A stretch of DNA of 64,000 bases from Porpolomopsis calyptriformis (GCA_951640195.1 OX621164.1:105098-169097); one strand, 5' to 3'. Positions 11,833-24,740 are shown, counted from the first letter of the stretch. Program-made: numbers and translations. Notes: generated by a model from the letters alone, not told the origin.

Positions 11833-14800
11833 ATGGACTCACCTGTCGATCCAAAGACCTCGAACAACCGATCCCAACCCCCTCAACATGACATACGCGC
11901 TTCGGATGTTGTTGAGACCGTGGCTACTGTCGTAGTCGCTGTCTCCAAGACTGTTCCCCCCGTAATCGTGGGAGTGAGCACGGCGATTGGCGTCGCAGAA
12001 AAGATCATTGAACTTGCTCAGCAAGTATCACATAACAAACGTCGCTGCTATTTTGTTGCCACCCGCATCAAGCTTGTCTTGGACGTCCTTGTCTCCAAGA
12101 AGGATCCAGTGGCACCAATGGAAGATCACGCGAATTCACAAGTGCAATCACTCATCAGGTAAGTTCTCGTACTGTTTCACAACCTCTTCATCTGATAAAT
12201 CTACTCAATGGATGCAGAAATCTTCATGAATTAAGGGACTACATTCTCGACTTGCAATCATGGGGTTTAATTAAACGTCTCATAATGCGCTATCGTGTTG
12301 CGGAAGACTTGGATGAGATGGAAAAGAAGCTGGATGACTTCAGGCTAAATTTTGTCGTACGTATGTTTGTCCATATTGGTCTGCTATGCTGAATGTTTTG
12401 TGCGTAGCTTTCCATGGTCATCAATGCTGGTGAACAGCAACGGAAGCAGGCAAGGGAAGACGCGCAGGGAGCCAATAAAACAGATGTCGCCACGCTGATG
12501 ACGGAAGTTCGGAACCTCCATCAAGATCCTGACAAGATTGCTGATGCAATTGGCATCCGTGGTTCTACATTTTCCGCAGAAGGCGCATCCGAGTTGGATA
12601 CGCTTCTTCAAGAAGTCCATGCTAATCCTGATATCGACCCTGTGCTGCGGACCTTTGTGAACACAGCAACCGAGACGCTTCAAAAACGAACTGGAACTAG
12701 CCTGCAGCGTCGTCAGCCTTGGTTCATCCACCCACGCGACTTGCATGTGGATTACAATGCATATCTCGGTCAGGGTGCATATGGCAGTGTTTACAAGGGC
12801 ACACTGAAGGGAGAATTAATCGTCGCAAAGATGTTTAAAGAGCGTCAGACTCTGGAGCTCAGTTGGTGTCGATTCCACTGCTGAATGATCATACTGAAGG
12901 CATCCACACAGAGTAGATTGCAGGAGATTGCCGTTTGGCGTAATCTCGCTCACGACCATGTTTTACCATTTCTGGGTGCCAATATATTTACTACCAAGCC
13001 ATTTGCTTTGTCTCCGTATTGCTCAAATGGAAATGCTCTCGATTATCTGAGAAGAAACCCAAACAATACCGTTGACAAAGTCTGCCTTGTCTGTTAATCT
13101 TTCGCTCTCGCTTCTTTGCGTGTACTGATTGTAATCGTAGCTTCGCGACATTGCTGCAGGAATGGCATACCTGTGGGTGAATTAGAGTCACATAAGGCAA
13201 CCTAAATTTAACTTCTTTTGTAGACACGAAGGAAAAATCATTCACGGTGATCTCAAGGTATATTCAGATCCTTGTATCTCTACTTTATTGAACAAGCATA
13301 TATCAGGCCTCTAATGTCCTTATCGATGCTTGTGGACGTGCCTTGGTTGGCGATTTTGGATTGGCTGCCAAGAAAGTTGTTTTTTGGGGCGGAGGCATTG
13401 CTGAGGAAGGCACTCAGATCGAGGCTCCGAAAATGGACTCACCGATGCACATTCCAACCACGGGAACACTTCGTTGGCTACCTCCAGAAGCGTGGAGGGG
13501 TGCAGAGCCGAGCTTTAGCAGTGACATATACGCATTTGCAATGACAGCTTTGGAGGTACGACATCACACTTTCTCATATTAGTGTTGCTTGTCTTGTATC
13601 ATTCAAGTTTCTTTGATTCCGATTTCAGATCTTGGGCGCGCCTGAGCAGGTCATTCCATTTGGTCAAGTCCATGACAAGCAGCTGGGTGAAATGCTAAAA
13701 ATCGGGGTCCGACCTGAACGACCAAAGGGTGCATGTGGATTCGACCGTGCTGACGGCGTGTGGACTGTTGTCACTCTCTGTTGGGATGAAGAGATTGACA
13801 ATCGTCCACCGTTTAGTCAGACATCTGTTTTGCTATCGTTCTTGCAGGAATCTCACCCAGATGTCCGGCGGGACATCTCCCAATTCCAGCAGGAATTGGG
13901 TCGGATGAACCAGCAACTATGGCCAGTCCTGCTTGATTATGCCAGTACTCTTATCCTGTGAGTGATCTTCTTTGGCCTTCCTATGCGTCATTACACGAAC
14001 TATGCAGGCGGGGCATGTCGAACTGGTTTGATGCTGGCCCAAATACCTCTGCCAAAGACCGAGAGTCTGCACAAGATAATATAAGCACTAGTCTATACAT
14101 CCTAGGAGCAGCCGCATCCACCACTGCTGCCAATAGGAAACGGGTATCTGATCTGATTGACTTCTCCAAATTACAGCGCATCCTTACCGGGCAATCCATG
14201 CCTGATGATGTTCGTGTCAACGTTTGCAAGCTCGTGACCAGACTAGTGGTCCCTGAGTACTTCCACAGAGACACAGATATCCCAAGGAGCATTCGAGAAA
14301 AAATTCTTGCCGCAGATCTTGGAACGACAATTGTCCAGCTGCTAGTGTGAGTCCATTTCTTCTCTTATCATTACACTAACCATTCCTACTTGTGCCGCCT
14401 TACTAGCCCAGAGTCTGATATTGGAAGCAAAGTTCTCGCTCTTATCGATGAATTATTTCTGGCAAGATTGTACTATCTCTCATTTCAACCAGAGGACACG
14501 ATAGAGAAAGCACTCATTGACTTTGGCCTCTTGGACCATGTTGGCGCGTTTCTCACATTGGACGCGGATGTGAAAACAATTTCTACTGCATTCAGTATCA
14601 CACGCCAATCAATGCGCTTCATAAACGCCTCAAATGGTCAAGTTGTAGGCAAGATCTGCAAGGACTGCGCGAAGTTACTTAAGTTAGTTACATTCCATCT
14701 TCGTTATAGCCGAGCCCTTGCACTGAAATGTCCTCAAATCCAGACACCCTGACTTCTATGTCAAGTCTGAAGCGGGTAACATATTCAGTGCCCTCAAATA

Positions 14801-16484
14801 CACTTGCGACGGTTTTGTCTTCAATAGTGAAACCGAAAGTCAACTGCGACCCCTTGGTAATGCATTCTGCGAGGCTCTGCTTGAACCCGAGTTTGGGTTC
14901 CTTTGTTTGCTGAGGTACATGAGGACAGCACATATTTCTTAAAGCTTTGTTGATTATTGTCAACTCAGGGATGCCGATCACAGTGTCAATGTTGCGGCTT
15001 TGGGCAGTATCTCAACAATCCCAGTCTGGGCATTATCAGAGGAACAACAGGAGATGATCACGAACGCATCTCTAAACTGCTTTCCATCCCTACTTGCGTA
15101 TGTTTTCAAAACTCGTTATCTCAATCAGGATTAACTCTGTTGATTAAGCGATTCAAATGAGGAGAATCAATTGTATGCATTGGATGCGCTCTCTGGGCTT
15201 GCTCGAGATAAAGGCGCTGGTGTATACAATGCTATTTTATCTTCTGGCTGCCCAGAGAAGTTGCTTGCTCTACTTTCTTCATCCGATGCCGATCGTCAGG
15301 TCACAATACTCCAGAGGCTTGTGTGGTGCATTTTGGATGAGGAAGGTGTTCAGTTGATGGCTACCCTGGTCCAGTATACATTGTCCTTCCTACTTCCATA
15401 TTTTACAGTGATGACCATGATTCACAGAAGCGAAAATGACTTCGTCAGGCTGGAAGCTTGGAATTCACTTGATCGGACACTCCGTAACCATGAAGTCTCG
15501 CCAACCTTGAAGACCTCACTTACGAAGACAAACTTCTTCGATTTAACAATCAAGGGACTACCCATCACGCAATCTCTCTTGGAACAGGTGATTTCTACTC
15601 TCATGGATTGGGATGACATTCAGTCATACACAAAATGCATAAAGTTTGTGCTCATTCTGGCTGTCGCGAATGAAACTCATGTGGTCCCATTGTAGCAATG
15701 ATTCGAAACAAATCCAAATTGTTGCACTGAATCAGCTTGTCAATACCTTTCATGCAGGCAGAAATCGAGGGCTCAAAGAAGCATGCATGCGAACCAACTT
15801 TCTTGATTCCCTATCCCGTTTACTCAGAAGTGACGATGCTGACGTGGTGGCAGCTGTGTCAAGAGTTTTCTCAGCAGCAGTTTCCCATCGCCGCCGAGTT
15901 TGTCTCAAGGAAACTACGGCTCTGGTCCAGGCAGGGTTGGCACAGTTACTTGTGCCATTGTTAGAGTAAGCATCGATCATATAAAACCTTTAATCGAAAT
16001 GAATTCTAATGCAACACACCCTAGGCATGAGCATTACGAAATTCCCCAAAATGCCTGCGAAATCTTAGCATGTATGGCGATGGGCTCGGAAGAGGACCTT
16101 GATGCGCTCGTCAGTGCCGGCGCCTTCACAGCGCTGACAAAGTATATTTCTGGCCCTGCGACAACCTTCCAAATGGCTCCATTCCAAGTGAAGAAGTTGA
16201 TTGAGTGAGTCTCATCCATTTCGAGCCCAATACATGACCAGACTCATTTCTGTTGCAGACAGCCTCACACAGAGTCCAGGAGGCTAGGAACAACTCTGTT
16301 GGTACGCTCAATCCAAAGCCAGGACAACGCGGCACTCGACACTTTTGCATCATCCGAAGACCAATTTAACGAAATCGCGAAGGACTGGGCTTCGTCTTCA
16401 GATGCAGACACGCAAGAGCTAGCCAAACAGCTCAGAGATGCTTTGAAGAGCTTGGATGAAAAATCCTCTCTTGACTGGTTCTGA
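11833..16484 (+). CDS. MLKL-like N-terminal domain + protein kinase + ARM/HEAT-like protein
   Basis: Proposed exons: 11833-12158, 12218-12356, 12408-12865, 12914-13079, 13141-13172, 13224-13257, 13307-13555, 13629-13957, 14008-14346, 14407-14682, 14744-14914, 14969-15101, 15162-15373, 15428-15643, 15696-15965, 16025-16204 and 16259-16484. They sum to 1,251 codons plus stop. Residues of about 1-190 form an amphipathic multi-helix region resembling the MLKL/HeLo-like four-helix bundle (hydrophobic VPPVIVGVSTAIGVAEKI, then LHELRDYILDL and DLDEMEKKLDDFRLNF). The kinase domain has the Gly loop GQGAYGSVYKG, a Lys in VAKMF, the catalytic loop HGDLKASNVLI (HGD instead of HRD), the DFGLA motif and a PEAWRG activation-segment end. 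The rest is helical repeats resembling ARM/HEAT. In animals and plants MLKL-type proteins execute membrane-damaging cell death; that role here is inference. The exon 3/4 border is uncertain, see the finding on the in-frame TGA at 12882-12884. Confidence 0.8.
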
Positions 16485-16946
16485 TTGAAACTTGTATCCG
16501 TAACTCCCTTGAATGATGAAGATTGACGCATCTGCTTGACGAAAAAGATTAACGAATCAACGACACGGACAACTTGATACGCTCGTCATGATAAAGTTGT
16601 ATATTGTGGGCCTTTCTGACTCGTGTGAACACTGCCTTAGAGACTGATTCTGACAGCCGAACAATTGACACTAGCATTCTTCTGCCTGCGACCCAGGGGT
16701 TAAGCCCCGTCAGCAGTGCAGTACGCCGATACCTGGGGCAGCGACTTTTAGGACCCTTGAAAGAAGCTTTGACGTTTTCAGTGCGGCAGATGTTATTGCA
16801 ACCACTCTTCTCAGTTACTTATTCAAAACGTTATTGCGAGAATTTGGGTGGTCCTGGTTGAATTGCGTATAACACAAGATCTAATGCACGAATATTAAGA
16901 TAATTGGACTGAAAGAGACACCCACAAGGGAAACGGCACCCATTGT
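16485..16946. other. Convergent intergenic region
   Basis: The kinase gene (plus) and the aspartic protease gene (minus) face each other across 462 bp. I see only short open frames and assume both 3' UTRs lie here. Confidence 0.4.
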
Positions 16947-18588
16947 TCATTTAAGCTCAGCAAAGCCAACAGTGTTCTTGTCGAAGTCAAACACGCTATA
17001 TACATTCTTCAACCAGCTATTGTGAGAGCGAAAAGTGAGTTACGATAGTACATTCACCGAAAATGTAGGAATATCTTACGAGTCCCCAAGAAGCCACACA
17101 TTTATGCCAAGCCCGAGGTCGGCACCGGCAAGTGCGCCGACGCACTGCCCTGAGCCAGGACTGGTTTCCCCAAGGTTGAAGCTATAGGGGAGAAACCATG
17201 ATGGGTTTCAAGGGAGTATAGAAAAACATGGCGTTGTTGTACACCTACTTTTCTGCTGTGACGGGCCAATCCCTACCGCCCCAGGTGAAGGCTACAGCCG
17301 GAGGGGTACTGCAAGGGAAGGAGTAGAATCCGTTTGAGGGATCAAAAAACGCGGAGCCTTCCACGGCAAAGTAGAAGGTGGCGACATCGTTCGGGGGGCC
17401 ATACATGATGGTAGTTCCTGTGTCAATGATGGTCTGAAAAAATGCCACCACAATCTCCCCATTCACTAGAGCCATTGCGTTCCCAATTTGCCAGAATCCA
17501 TTTGCAGAGGAAAGGGGATGGTACTCGATTGAACCTTTGAAATTTGACTTGTTAATACCACCAAGGAAAAGTTCCGACCCATTTTGAGCAAGTTTGAATG
17601 CAAATTGGTCGGATTTGACAGAGTGTTGTGCATGTGCTGAGAGGAAGAAGGGCTTGTGTCCGAGGTTGGAGATGGCAGGGAATGCCATGCCGAGTACCCT
17701 GACAGATATGGTGTATGTATGAGGGTTCTGACTGAACGAGAGAAATGGGACCAAACATACCCATCTATGGGATCACCAATGAAATCAGGTGACATCGTGG
17801 TCACGGCAGAGAAGAACTGATCGTTGGCTGGGACCCCGGCGACATTGACTTCGGGTGATGATATGTTGCTGTAGTCGCTGTCCGCGAACATAAGTAAAAC
17901 TCACCAGTGTCAGTGAATATGGGGCCAGAAACCGTGGAGCCATCGCCATACTCTATCGAGAAATTCCCTTTCTGCACCTTGCTGGTTGATGAAGCACCGG
18001 CGTCATAGTTCCTCCTCCCCATGCAACCAGGGTCCGAGCAGGTTGAAGAGGGTACCCATAAATCCGAGGAACCGGCTGGTAAGTTGGAATAAAACAGGGT
18101 TTAACCTCCTGTGACCTGATGAATATGAAGAACACACTGTCAAAATCAATCAAGAATGTCTGGCCAGGACATCCGATACTGATTGTTCCAGCCCATTCCG
18201 TGTCTGACTCTTCATCAGTGAGTGGTTCAGCCTGACGACTTTGAAGGTGACGACGACGGTGGACGGAAAGTGGTTTGATTTCAGCGCCCTGGGATGAGGT
18301 AGAGAATATAAATGAAGGAAATATGGCATGAACGCGAAAAGCCCTAACCTCGCTAAACGCCTCCCTTCCGACATTTCGTTCCAGATTGATCAGGTTCTGG
18401 CGATGCTTATTCTTGACTGCAACGGTGTGTGCGATGGCCTTCTCCAAATTGAAGGTGCCATCCTGCTTGGAGAGACTGATGCGCTTTCTCAGTGGGACCA
18501 GAACACCAGCATCGTCGCGCTCGACAGAGATGGCAGAGACGAGAATAGAAATGGCGATGGCACCAACCAATGAGGCTTTGTGGAACAT
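16947..18588 (-). CDS. Secreted pepsin-like aspartic protease (A1 family)
   Basis: Seven exons on the minus strand: 18588-18349, 18288-18138, 18075-17905, 17848-17761, 17698-17249, 17181-17080 and 17016-16947, totalling 423 residues plus stop. The N-terminus (MFHKASLVGAIAISILVSAI) is a clear signal peptide. It is followed by a propeptide of about 95 residues ending near a basic stretch (HRRRHLQSRQ). The first catalytic motif, DTGSSDLWVPSSTC, is created by splicing exon 2 to exon 3. The flap Tyr is in IEYGDGS. The second catalytic Asp is in IIDTGTTIMYGPP in exon 5. The conserved tail has LGD at the exon 6 end and VYSVFDFDKNTVGFAE. All key residues are present, so it should be an active extracellular or vacuolar protease. 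The length is normal for the family. Confidence 0.9.
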
Positions 18589-21055
18589 GTCTTTGGAGCA
18601 CCGTAGAGCGAGAGGAAGGCGATAAGCATATAAAACGTCATTGCCGGCACACTAACTGCTTCATATAGTTGGTTAAACTCGAACACGCCGCGTAGGTAAG
18701 GCATGGTGCCATACAATTGTGAAGCGGACCCATACCTCCGGCACAACCTTTCGAAGGAGTATGTGGACCAGGCTTGAATCCCAAGTTTGGCATGAATATG
18801 ACCTAGTGACTGGGCCAGAAGCCCCTGAAACGTGAGGGAAGCCCTCAAAGTGCGAAAGAAGTGGGGCCAACAAAGGCATGCTTTAGACTAGCCCCGCGGG
18901 AAGCCAGTCCGGTTCACTCCGTCGTCCTATGCGCCTTTTAAATATCAACAACCACGATATCTGCTGCTGCGAAGGTTGCAGGAATGGCGAAGCATCCTGA
19001 CGGAATACTCGAGGATCGTGAGGAGATGAAAGGTTTTATTAGCGGTAGAATAATACCTTGGTGCACAATGACTTGCTAGCCAACAAGGGGACGTGGATAC
19101 TCGACATCGCAAATGCACGAACCAGCAATTATATCATATGCTACCGACTCCTGCAAAAGTGGACGATGAGAATGGTCGACCAAATACCGGAAGTTCCGGA
19201 GCCTCACAATCTGGTACAGTATTCCACTTTCTGGTTTACGGAAGCAGCTCTGCATTTCTGGAATAAGCCATCGAGTTGATAACATGAACTTGAAAAGTCG
19301 TTCTATGATTCAGGTTGAGCGAAATTGACTTGTTCATTTTCGACTTCGGAAGGTCCCAGTGTTACTGACCTACATAGCCACAAGCTTGCCTTGCGAATGA
19401 TGAACCTTTGAGATAAGAACCATAAGGCGCACCGCCCAAAGCCCCAAAGATAATATTGGTTTTGGCACTAGCTGACTGGAGTTGCAAAGACAGGATGTAG
19501 AAGGAATGTTCGGCACCAGCCCTTGGTTGACGACGAAGTTTCGAGGTATCTGTGAAAGTCCGAATGTATAGAGGGCTTAGCCGTTTACCTTTAGCTTTTT
19601 TTCTCAAGGGTCGTTCGAGCAGAACTTGGCGTCACGGACATTGCAAGCCTCGATATGCTATACCCGATGATCCGTTGACTTGCAGAACTGTTCGCTTTGA
19701 GGTTGACATAACAACCTGCCGCAAGGCAGACCTGGTCGGTCCGTAGACGTCGTCCATTCTTCCAAAACAAGATCGCGACAGACGGTTTCTGCATTTCGCT
19801 GCCCTTGGACGTATTCGAGCCCATTCGGTCTTCGCTCGTCGGGATCCACGGAAGGGCAAAGGATTGAGTGCCGTAAACGTTTGCCGCGATCGAAAAGGCC
19901 GTTTCACCACTCGTGACTTTCGTTACATAACTTTTTTTCATCAACTCATCAAACCCCTTCACCGAATGGGACAGTCGTAGGTGAGTATCATTCATCTCAG
20001 ACCTCCTTGATGAACCCCATGCCGCCCCAGTCCTAGCACTGATTTAGTGCAGTGACGACAGGGCATAGCACACAGCCAAATCGTCGCATCTCTGATTTTT
20101 TTCTCCTACTGTCGTGTAAAACAAAAGATTGACTAACTTTGCGGTTTATGCCAGCAGATACTATGATCGAGGAGCTTAGGTGAGTTTTTGAGTAGGATCA
20201 GAAAGTGATGAGAATGCGAAACGAAACCCGGAGCCATGCTCGGCAATGGGGAAACTTTTTGTTAAAAAAATACTAAGAACAGCCAGCTGACTTTTCTACA
20301 CATTCTCTCTCGGTTTATTTGTTGACTGGTCGATGTTTCGTCGCAGGTTCCGACGATCCTATGCTTCGACGTTTTTTGAATGTCTTGGTGAGTAATTCTC
20401 AACGGACTCGGTAGAGCGACTCATCGAGTTGCTTGGACACAGCATTGGTAATTGGCCGAGATCATGACCGACAAATCTAAACCCTCGCTGTATGACAGCT
20501 TTCGGATGGCATAATGATTAGTCCTCCTTCGACTACAACGGTGGTTTCTTTACCGGTTCTGTATCGGAAGTTCCCCTTGTATCGTCCGCTGCTGAGTCAT
20601 ACGAATTCCCCATATCACCATGGTTGTTTCTGCTCAGATTAGCTGTCTTTCTGTAACAATGGCAGGAATCGAAAGGAAAATACTTTCAAAAGGTTAAGCT
20701 TGAAGAGGCGTTCCGCTCGGCAACTGCGGCGACTGTTGGCTTGCCATATGGAGAGATAACCGCGTGTTTCGTTTTTGGCCGAGTTTGATCGATGAGTCTT
20801 GTGCGTATCCCGCACCTGCATGGACAGCTCGTTCTCGGGCATGGCCTCTGCATGTATTTCTCAGAGCAAATCGTCAGGTACCTAGCTCGGTATATATCTA
20901 ACCATCCTCGGCACCGTTCAATTCTGGAAATTGGAAAGAAACCGAAATAAACAGGGACGGCAACCTACCCGTGGGAATTTTGTAATAAATACAATAAATC
21001 AAATTTTTTTTATTCACCGTTCTCCTGTCTCCCACCCTCTCCCCCTCCCCCCTCA
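18589..21055. other. 2.4-kb stretch without a resolved gene
   Basis: No recognised domain. The best coding hint is on the minus strand near 19560-19362, where a frame ends SLQLQSASAKTNIIFG...QACGYVGQ and is preceded by a possible 3' splice site at about 19548. Upstream minus-strand frames (19995-19591) might supply further exons, but I could not join them in phase. On the plus strand, short GT-AG-like pieces at 20180-20395 might be exons of another small gene. I treat these as unproven. Confidence 0.3.
19362..19607 (-). pseudogene. Possible terminal exon of an unrecognised minus-strand gene
   Basis: The frame is open for about 80 codons, with a plausible amino-acid composition and a well-formed C-terminus containing Gly/Tyr/Cys. 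I cannot attach convincing upstream exons: the adjoining minus-strand frame stops at 19591. It may be a decayed gene or a true last exon with unusual introns. I do not recognise the family. Confidence 0.25.
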
Positions 21056-22676
21056 ATGAGCGACCGTATCGACCTCCCTACCCTGCGACATCGCCTTAGT
21101 GGCCTCTTCAAACCACTCTCACCCCGCAGCCGCACCTTGAGGTTCGTCTTTCCGTCCTCCGAGCTCGTGACGTATCAACCCGCCTGCCTCTCACCACTCT
21201 CCTCTCTTTCGCAGACACGCGCACTCTCTCCCCTTCAAGGATACCCCCCTCCGTGGCCGCTTTTTCCCCCAACTCCCCACTGAATTATGGATAAAAATCA
21301 TACGAGAAGCGACAGAAATGCTCCCCGATCCCCTCGACATTACTCATGGTGTCTCCTTTCTTGAATCCACCCCTTGCAAACTCAGGGACTATCGCACATC
21401 CATGCTCATGAAGCGAAACTTTTCTCTCGTCAGCAAACTCTGGTACAAGTTCACGCAGGAGGTCCTGTACGAATTTGTTTGGATCAGCCGAGCCAGTCAA
21501 GCAAAATCCCTTGCTCTCACTCTCCTATCCCAGGAATATGTGCTGCAGGTTCAGCCGAGTGGGGTGTACATACGCCGTTTACACATCGAGACACCTACCT
21601 TAGAACGGTGCGCGCCTGATGATCTACGCACCATTCTCGACTACGCCCCTCTCCTCGTCATCTATTCCGACTACCGCTCCGTCAGGCGGAGCCGATACCA
21701 CGATGCATGCGATAACCGGAGCTCCCCACAACAATTGTTTTCCGCCCTTACACATCCCAACAACAACCTCCGTCGACTATCATGGACCAACTATGATGAC
21801 CTCTCCTTCCACCTTCACATGTCCCCCATGCTCAAAACGACTGCCGCCAACCTCGAGTACCTCGAATTATCATTTTGCTCTCCGAATTTCCCATCTCTCC
21901 CTTTATCTGAATCTTCCCCTCGCCCCTCCTCGCCCAGTATCGCTATCGCCATCGCCCTTCCTGCCCTGCTTTCCCTCAAAGTTACTCTCGACAACGCGAC
22001 ATTTGCAGACTTGGCGACATGGGACATGCCTCAGCTGACGAACCTTTCCGTTGTGTCCTCAGATTTCAGCTATGCGGGAGAAGGTTTTACTCGATTTTTC
22101 TGTGTACACGGCCCGAAACTCGTTCAGCTCGAGCTCGGTCACTCTTCTTCAATGATAGAGGAACACTACCTGACCATGCCATCCCACCAACATCCACAAC
22201 AACCGCCAATCTCGCTCGCAGACTGGTGTCCAAACCTACGCGAGTTTATATGCTCGGCCGATGCGGAATGGAACTGGCAACACCCGGACTGGATCGCGCC
22301 GCACATTCTCCTGCCTACACACCCACACCTGGAGTTTATCGGGATTCGCGACATCGACAAGCGGTTGATCGACGACGCTGCCGTAGCCCCACCATCTGCC
22401 TCGCCATCATGGGATGACGCGCCATTCTTCCCGCTGTTGGAGCAACTGTCGTCCCTGATGCAGAGTGAAGTGTTCCCAGCGTTGAGGTACATTCGGGACC
22501 TGAGTGAGGTGTCGGATGTCATGCGGCGGCAGCCACAGCAGGCGAGGGTGGTAAGATTTTGGAGGAAGGTGTTGCAGCGGTGTCAGGAGCGGAAAGTATG
22601 GCTGGAGGATTGGAGAGGGGTGAATGTAACGACGAGGGATTTGATGCGAGCGAGTGTGAATTGTTCCGACCTGTAG
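21056..22676 (+). CDS. F-box / leucine-rich-repeat-like protein
   Basis: Two exons, 21056-21141 and 21215-22676, give 515 residues. The intron (GTTCGT...CGCAG, 73 bp) is needed to bring the F-box core into frame: the spliced reading gives FPQLPTELWIKIIREAT at about residues 55-70, the typical first helix of an F-box. The rest contains several LEYLELS / LTNLSVV / LVQLELG / LREFICS units, consistent with degenerate leucine-rich repeats, and no other domain. Proteins of this layout are strongly expanded in Agaricomycetes and are presumed substrate adaptors of SCF ubiquitin ligases; substrates are unknown. It lies upstream of, and in the same direction as, the phosducin-like gene, about 200 bp away. 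Confidence 0.8.
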
Positions 22677-22877
22677 AGATTCTGTACAATGTTATGGACA
22701 CCCAGATACCCTTCCTCTTCCCACCCGCGCATGTTAATTTACACACTCACGCACATTTATTTATCTGCGGTCATCAGCCACTTTCGCGTTTCATCTTTCT
22801 GACCATCACCATCACCATCGTCCCTGCTACCTCAAAAAAGTCAAAGTACTCTAACCACAAAATCCTCAAAAATCGCA

Positions 22878-24085
22878 ATGGTTCGTCTGATCCGACCTGA
22901 CTGACTGACTTGATCCGATTTAAACAAACAGCAAGCCGACATCGAAGCACTCGTCCTCTCCGGTGATCTCTTCAATCCAAACCGCGACTCCTCCACCTCT
23001 CCCCCTCGTTCGCCCTCGCCCGACGCAGGGTGGCACGATGAGTACACTCGCGACCGTGGCTCGGATTCATCTGACGGAGGCTCGTCCTCGTCCTCGTCCG
23101 CTGCTCGACGCCGATCGAGACGAGAAGGTGCGAGTGCGAACGGGCCCCGCCACGAGTCGATCGGCATGAAGCCGGGTCGCACGGGCGTTAAAGGTGTGCT
23201 CCGCGACAGGGCGGAGGCGACCGAGCTTGATCGCGCGCAGCGGGCGCGGGAGATGGAGGAGGTGAGGCGGAGGATGGAGAGGATGGCGGGCGGGGCGATG
23301 ACCGTGTTGGAGGAGGAGGAGGAGGCTGCTGCTGCTGCTGCGGTGGGGCGGGGAGAGGGTAGGGCGGGGTCGAGGAGGGATGTGTTCGGGCAGGAGAGGG
23401 AGGGCAAGTTTGGGCACTTGAGAGAGGTGGGGGTGAGTGGGTTTGTCGCTGCCGTTGAGCAGGAGGACCATGGGGTCTGGGTCGTTGTGCATATTTATGA
23501 ACCTGTATGTCCTCTCTCTCTTTTTATTATTATTATTTAACTTATGATTGTTTTTGAAAGACGCTAGGGCGGTGTTGCACTCTGGACGAGACACTGGCGC
23601 GTCTGGCTCGGGTGCATCACGGTACAAAGTTTCTCCGCGCACGGGCGTCAGTCCTCGGGTTTGCGGCTACCTCGACAGCTCGGCAGCCACCACGACTGCG
23701 GGCACCGTCACACGCTTTCCCAGGCCATTTCCCAAGCGACGAGGATGACGACGAGGAGGAGGGGAGTGATGGTGACTACGAAGATCGCGACGATGCGGGC
23801 GTGGACACTGATGTGCTCCCTACCATGCTCGTCTATCGCGACGGGAATCTGGTACACAACTGGGTCCGTGTGGATTGGGAAGCTGGACCGGCTGGTGTTG
23901 AGGAGTTGCTATCAAAGTGGGTCTGATCGCGCATGCTTTCCGCTTCTTTAAAAAAAATGTTTATTTTGTTTTCTAGGAACCATATTATACGATCGGCGTT
24001 GGATGGGGAGAACCTAAGCGGTTCTTCTGACGGCGGCGGCGGCGACGACGATGACGACGACGACGAACTTTGTTGGAGCGACTGA
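22878..24085 (+). CDS. Phosducin-like protein (thioredoxin fold)
   Basis: Four coding exons: 22878-22880, 22932-23504, 23561-23916 and 23977-24085, totalling 346 residues. The first coding exon is only the ATG, interrupted directly by an intron (GTTCGT...AACAG). Features: an N-terminal acidic/Ser-rich segment; a TGVKGVLRDRAEA motif followed by a charged helix; LREVGVSGFVAAV; and a thioredoxin-like core with VWVVVHIYEP, LARLARVHHGTKFLRARAS and LPTMLVYRDGNLVHNWVRVD. These are the hallmarks of phosducin-like proteins, which act as co-chaperones of CCT for G-beta-gamma and other substrates. The redox CXXC is absent, as expected. An acidic insert (DEDDDEEEGSDGD) interrupts the core and the protein ends in a poly-Asp tail. 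Confidence 0.85.
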
Positions 24086-24740
24086 AATCCGTTAGTCTTA
24101 CTTTCGAATGAACGATTATTCTTGCGTGTCAGCTGTAAACTTATTATAATTTGTCCGCAAGATAAATGCGCTTATCTTCGCTGCCAGTCAGTGAGTGGGG
24201 TCTATGTTCGTGCTTCGTATTATTATCACGCTAGCTTTTTGACCGGATCGAAGTGGGCACCGTGTGAGCTTTGTGCTGCCACAACCGCAACTTCACGCTG
24301 TCGCTGAGGGAAGTCGACACATTGAAAAATAATGTGAAAAATACCTTAAATTCAGTAGCCTTTCTATGTTTTTTCAGTGTAAAGGAGCCTGAAATTCAAT
24401 GACAAAAAACACACTGAATGTCTCATTTTTCTCATGAAAATCAGTGTTTATATCAGCTTTATCATTGATTTTCAGTGGTTCAGCCAAGTTGTTTACAAAA
24501 ATTTAAGTTGACCTGGGTTCGAACTCACCACCTCTGAGCATTAACTCACTCAGCTAACAAATAATTCCTGCTAACTTTAGTTAGTGGGTCTGTGCAACTG
24601 AACCATATTTCAACAAATTAAGCTTTTTTTGAAGCTTTTTACAAGTCATTCCCACAGTTACAAAACATCTGCTTTTCCATGGTCAATATGCTGCATCTGC
24701 TGAATGTGAGCAAAGCCAGCATCCATTTTAAGAGTCAGCT
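24086..24740. other. Transition from gene-rich to AT-rich transposon region
   Basis: Base composition changes sharply near 24,310 to AT-rich and CpG-poor. The stretch 24,318-24,490 contains several TTCAGTG / CACTGAA words, also clustered at 45,540-45,770. A tRNA-like motif lies at 24,510-24,560. No gene is seen. Confidence 0.4.
24510..24560 (-). tRNA. tRNA-like relic (A-box and B-box motifs)
   Basis: On the minus strand, TTAGCTGAGTGAG resembles an RNA polymerase III A-box and GAGTTCGAACCC a B-box, spaced as in a tRNA gene. I cannot fold a complete cloverleaf with an acceptor stem, so this is more likely a tRNA-derived repeat head or a decayed tRNA gene than a functional tRNA. Confidence 0.25.
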
